Shown: one piece after another, positions 5,286-6,339 of the stretch
Numbering within the stretch: position 1 is the stretch's first letter
Layout: each line of letters starts with the position of its first letter
Source of the DNA: Flavobacteriales bacterium CG_4_9_14_3_um_filter_32_8
GTDB taxonomy: Bacteria > Bacteroidota > Bacteroidia > Flavobacteriales_E > Vicingaceae
Direction: 5' to 3'
Length of the DNA stretch: 6,339 nucleotides
NCBI GenBank assembly: GCA_002790175.1
Contig: PFUQ01000139.1
Span: forward strand, 1-6,339
Program-made: the position numbers and the translations under genes
The notes under the pieces: generated by a model
The model's input: the letters and a program-made list of their open reading frames with translations, nothing else
Told to the model about the DNA's origin: nothing
Database searches by the model: none

Positions 5286-6339
5286 TTATTTTCTAATTAT
5301 TGTAATTAATTCATCTATAGATGAAAATGGTTTCTTTTCTGTACCGTCCATCTCTTTAACAAATAGGTCGCCATTTTCATTAGTAGAAACAATAAATTTT
5401 ATTCTTTTCTTTTCAGCAAAAATCAGTTGTTTTTGCCACTTTGCTTGCTCGGTGTACAATTCAGCATTAATTCCTTTATCTCTTAACTCAAAAAGCATTG
5501 GTAAGAATTTTTCTTCATCTGCTGCACTTTGGTTGGTAAAAAGCACCTGAGTAGAATCTCCTTTAAATTCGGGATACAACTTATTATCTAACAATACATC
5601 GTAGATTCTATCTGCACCAAAGGAGATACCAACACCCGAAACATCTTTTAAACCAAATTTACCTGTTAAATCGTCATAACGCCCACCGCCACAAATGCTC
5701 GGGAAGTTATCCACTTTTACTTCTATAATCGTTCCTGTGTAATAACCTAAACCACGAGCTAAAGTTGCGTCAAATTTTATATTTGCTGTTTTAATCCCCA
5801 ACTCCTTTAATTTTTCAAAAACAAACTCTAATTCTTCTATTCCTGTCCTCCCATTTATTGTGTTTCCTATACTTTCTGGGAGATTTGCCAATTGTTGTAA
5901 ACAACCATGTGCATCAGCTTCTTTTATTTCTTTAGATATCTCTCTACGCCAATCTACACTAAATACAACATCCAGTATTTGTTCAACAGATAATTTAGGT
6001 ATATCACAATTAATCAATTCATTAGAAACGCCCTCATAACTAATCTTATCAAACTTATCTATCGCAACAACAATTTGCTCAAACTTATCAGTCTCACCAA
6101 CAGATTCAACAATACCTTGTAATATTTTTCTGTTGTTAATTGAAATTGTGTATTTCAATTTTCCTTGAAACAACTCGGTAAAAACATCATCAATAATTTT
6201 AATTAAATCCACTTCGTTGAGCAACGAATCGGATCCAATAATATCGGCATCGCATTGATAAAATTCACGGTAACGTCCTTTTTGAGGTCTATCAGCACGC
6301 CAAACAGGTTGTATTTGAAATCGACGAAAAGGAAAAGTA
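5286..6339 (-). CDS. hisS: Histidyl-tRNA synthetase, 5' end outside the window
   Basis: The visible 350 residues are the C-terminal three quarters of a class II histidyl-tRNA synthetase, which charges tRNA-His with histidine. The reading frame runs open to the window edge; an apparent TTG start at 6224 is internal, because codons upstream of it encode the class II motif 2 region (FRRFQIQPVWRADRPQKGR, then YREFYQCD; visible residues 5-30). Next come the histidine-binding LARGLGYYTG (193-202), CGGGRYDDL (216-224), motif 3 with GISFGADRI (237-245), and the C-terminal anticodon-binding domain from about residue 262. In the histidine-binding loop most HisRS proteins have LDYYTG; here the Asp is Gly, which I believe occurs in relatives. 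The stop is normal and abuts repeat copy 2. Family length is around 430-460 residues, so roughly 100 N-terminal residues, including motif 1, lie beyond the window. Confidence 0.95.
   Translation of the reverse strand, partial: TFPFRRFQIQPVWRADRPQKGRYREFYQCDADIIGSDSLLNEVDLIKIIDDVFTELFQGKLKYTISINNRKILQGIVESVGETDKFEQIVVAIDKFDKISYEGVSNELINCDIPKLSVEQILDVVFSVDWRREISKEIKEADAHGCLQQLANLPESIGNTINGRTGIEELEFVFEKLKELGIKTANIKFDATLARGLGYYTGTIIEVKVDNFPSICGGGRYDDLTGKFGLKDVSGVGISFGADRIYDVLLDNKLYPEFKGDSTQVLFTNQSAADEEKFLPMLFELRDKGINAELYTEQAKWQKQLIFAEKKRIKFIVSTNENGDLFVKEMDGTEKKPFSSIDELITIIRK

Noticed and set aside
5286..6224. hisS as a complete 312-residue gene starting at a TTG at 6224
   Set aside because: The frame stays open to the window edge and the upstream codons encode conserved class II motif 2 sequence, so the true start is outside the window.
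3636..6339. A hut catabolic operon
   Set aside because: Only hutH is present; hisS is a housekeeping gene and the downstream genes are not hutU, hutI, hutG or a formiminotransferase.

Overview
The window looks like ordinary chromosome from a low-GC member of the Bacteroidota, most likely a flavobacterium-like species. This rests on the AT-rich sequence, weak or absent Shine-Dalgarno sequences, a TAnnTTTG-type -7 promoter element, familiar Bacteroidota protein families, and the intergenic CGTCATTGCGA repeats and heptamer-phased spacers that I recall as common in this phylum. The exact genus cannot be read from the sequence.

Layout, left to right. Positions 1-211 are non-coding and hold a degenerate heptamer run and a palindromic repeat (copy 1). 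A saccharopine dehydrogenase (Lys9-type) gene follows on the minus strand (212-1558). A 121-bp divergent intergenic region carries a perfect 9-3-9 dyad whose two arms each contain a TAAATTTG element, one facing each way. A small four-helix membrane protein of the DUF423 family lies on the plus strand (1680-2075). A 466-bp convergent intergenic region (2076-2541) holds no gene but contains a long imperfect inverted repeat. Then come four minus-strand genes read from right to left: hisS (histidyl-tRNA synthetase, 5' end outside the window), hutH (histidine ammonia-lyase), an alpha/beta hydrolase and a short NTF2-like putative lipoprotein. hutH, hydrolase and lipoprotein are separated by only 2 and 18 bp and are probably one transcript. 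A second repeat copy (copy 2), inverted relative to copy 1, fills most of the 138-bp gap between hisS and hutH.

Functionally, hisS and hutH both use histidine (tRNA charging and deamination to urocanate), but no other hut gene (hutU, hutI, hutG) is present, so the window does not show a complete histidine-degradation operon. The Lys9-type enzyme acts in saccharopine/lysine metabolism and appears to be transcribed alone. The hydrolase and the lipoprotein have no assignable substrate.

I find no defence system, prophage, transposase, CRISPR array or RNA gene. The parts worth a second look are non-coding: the near-identical repeat pair about 5 kb apart, its position as the hutH leader, the inverted repeat after the DUF423 gene, and the dyad between the divergent genes.
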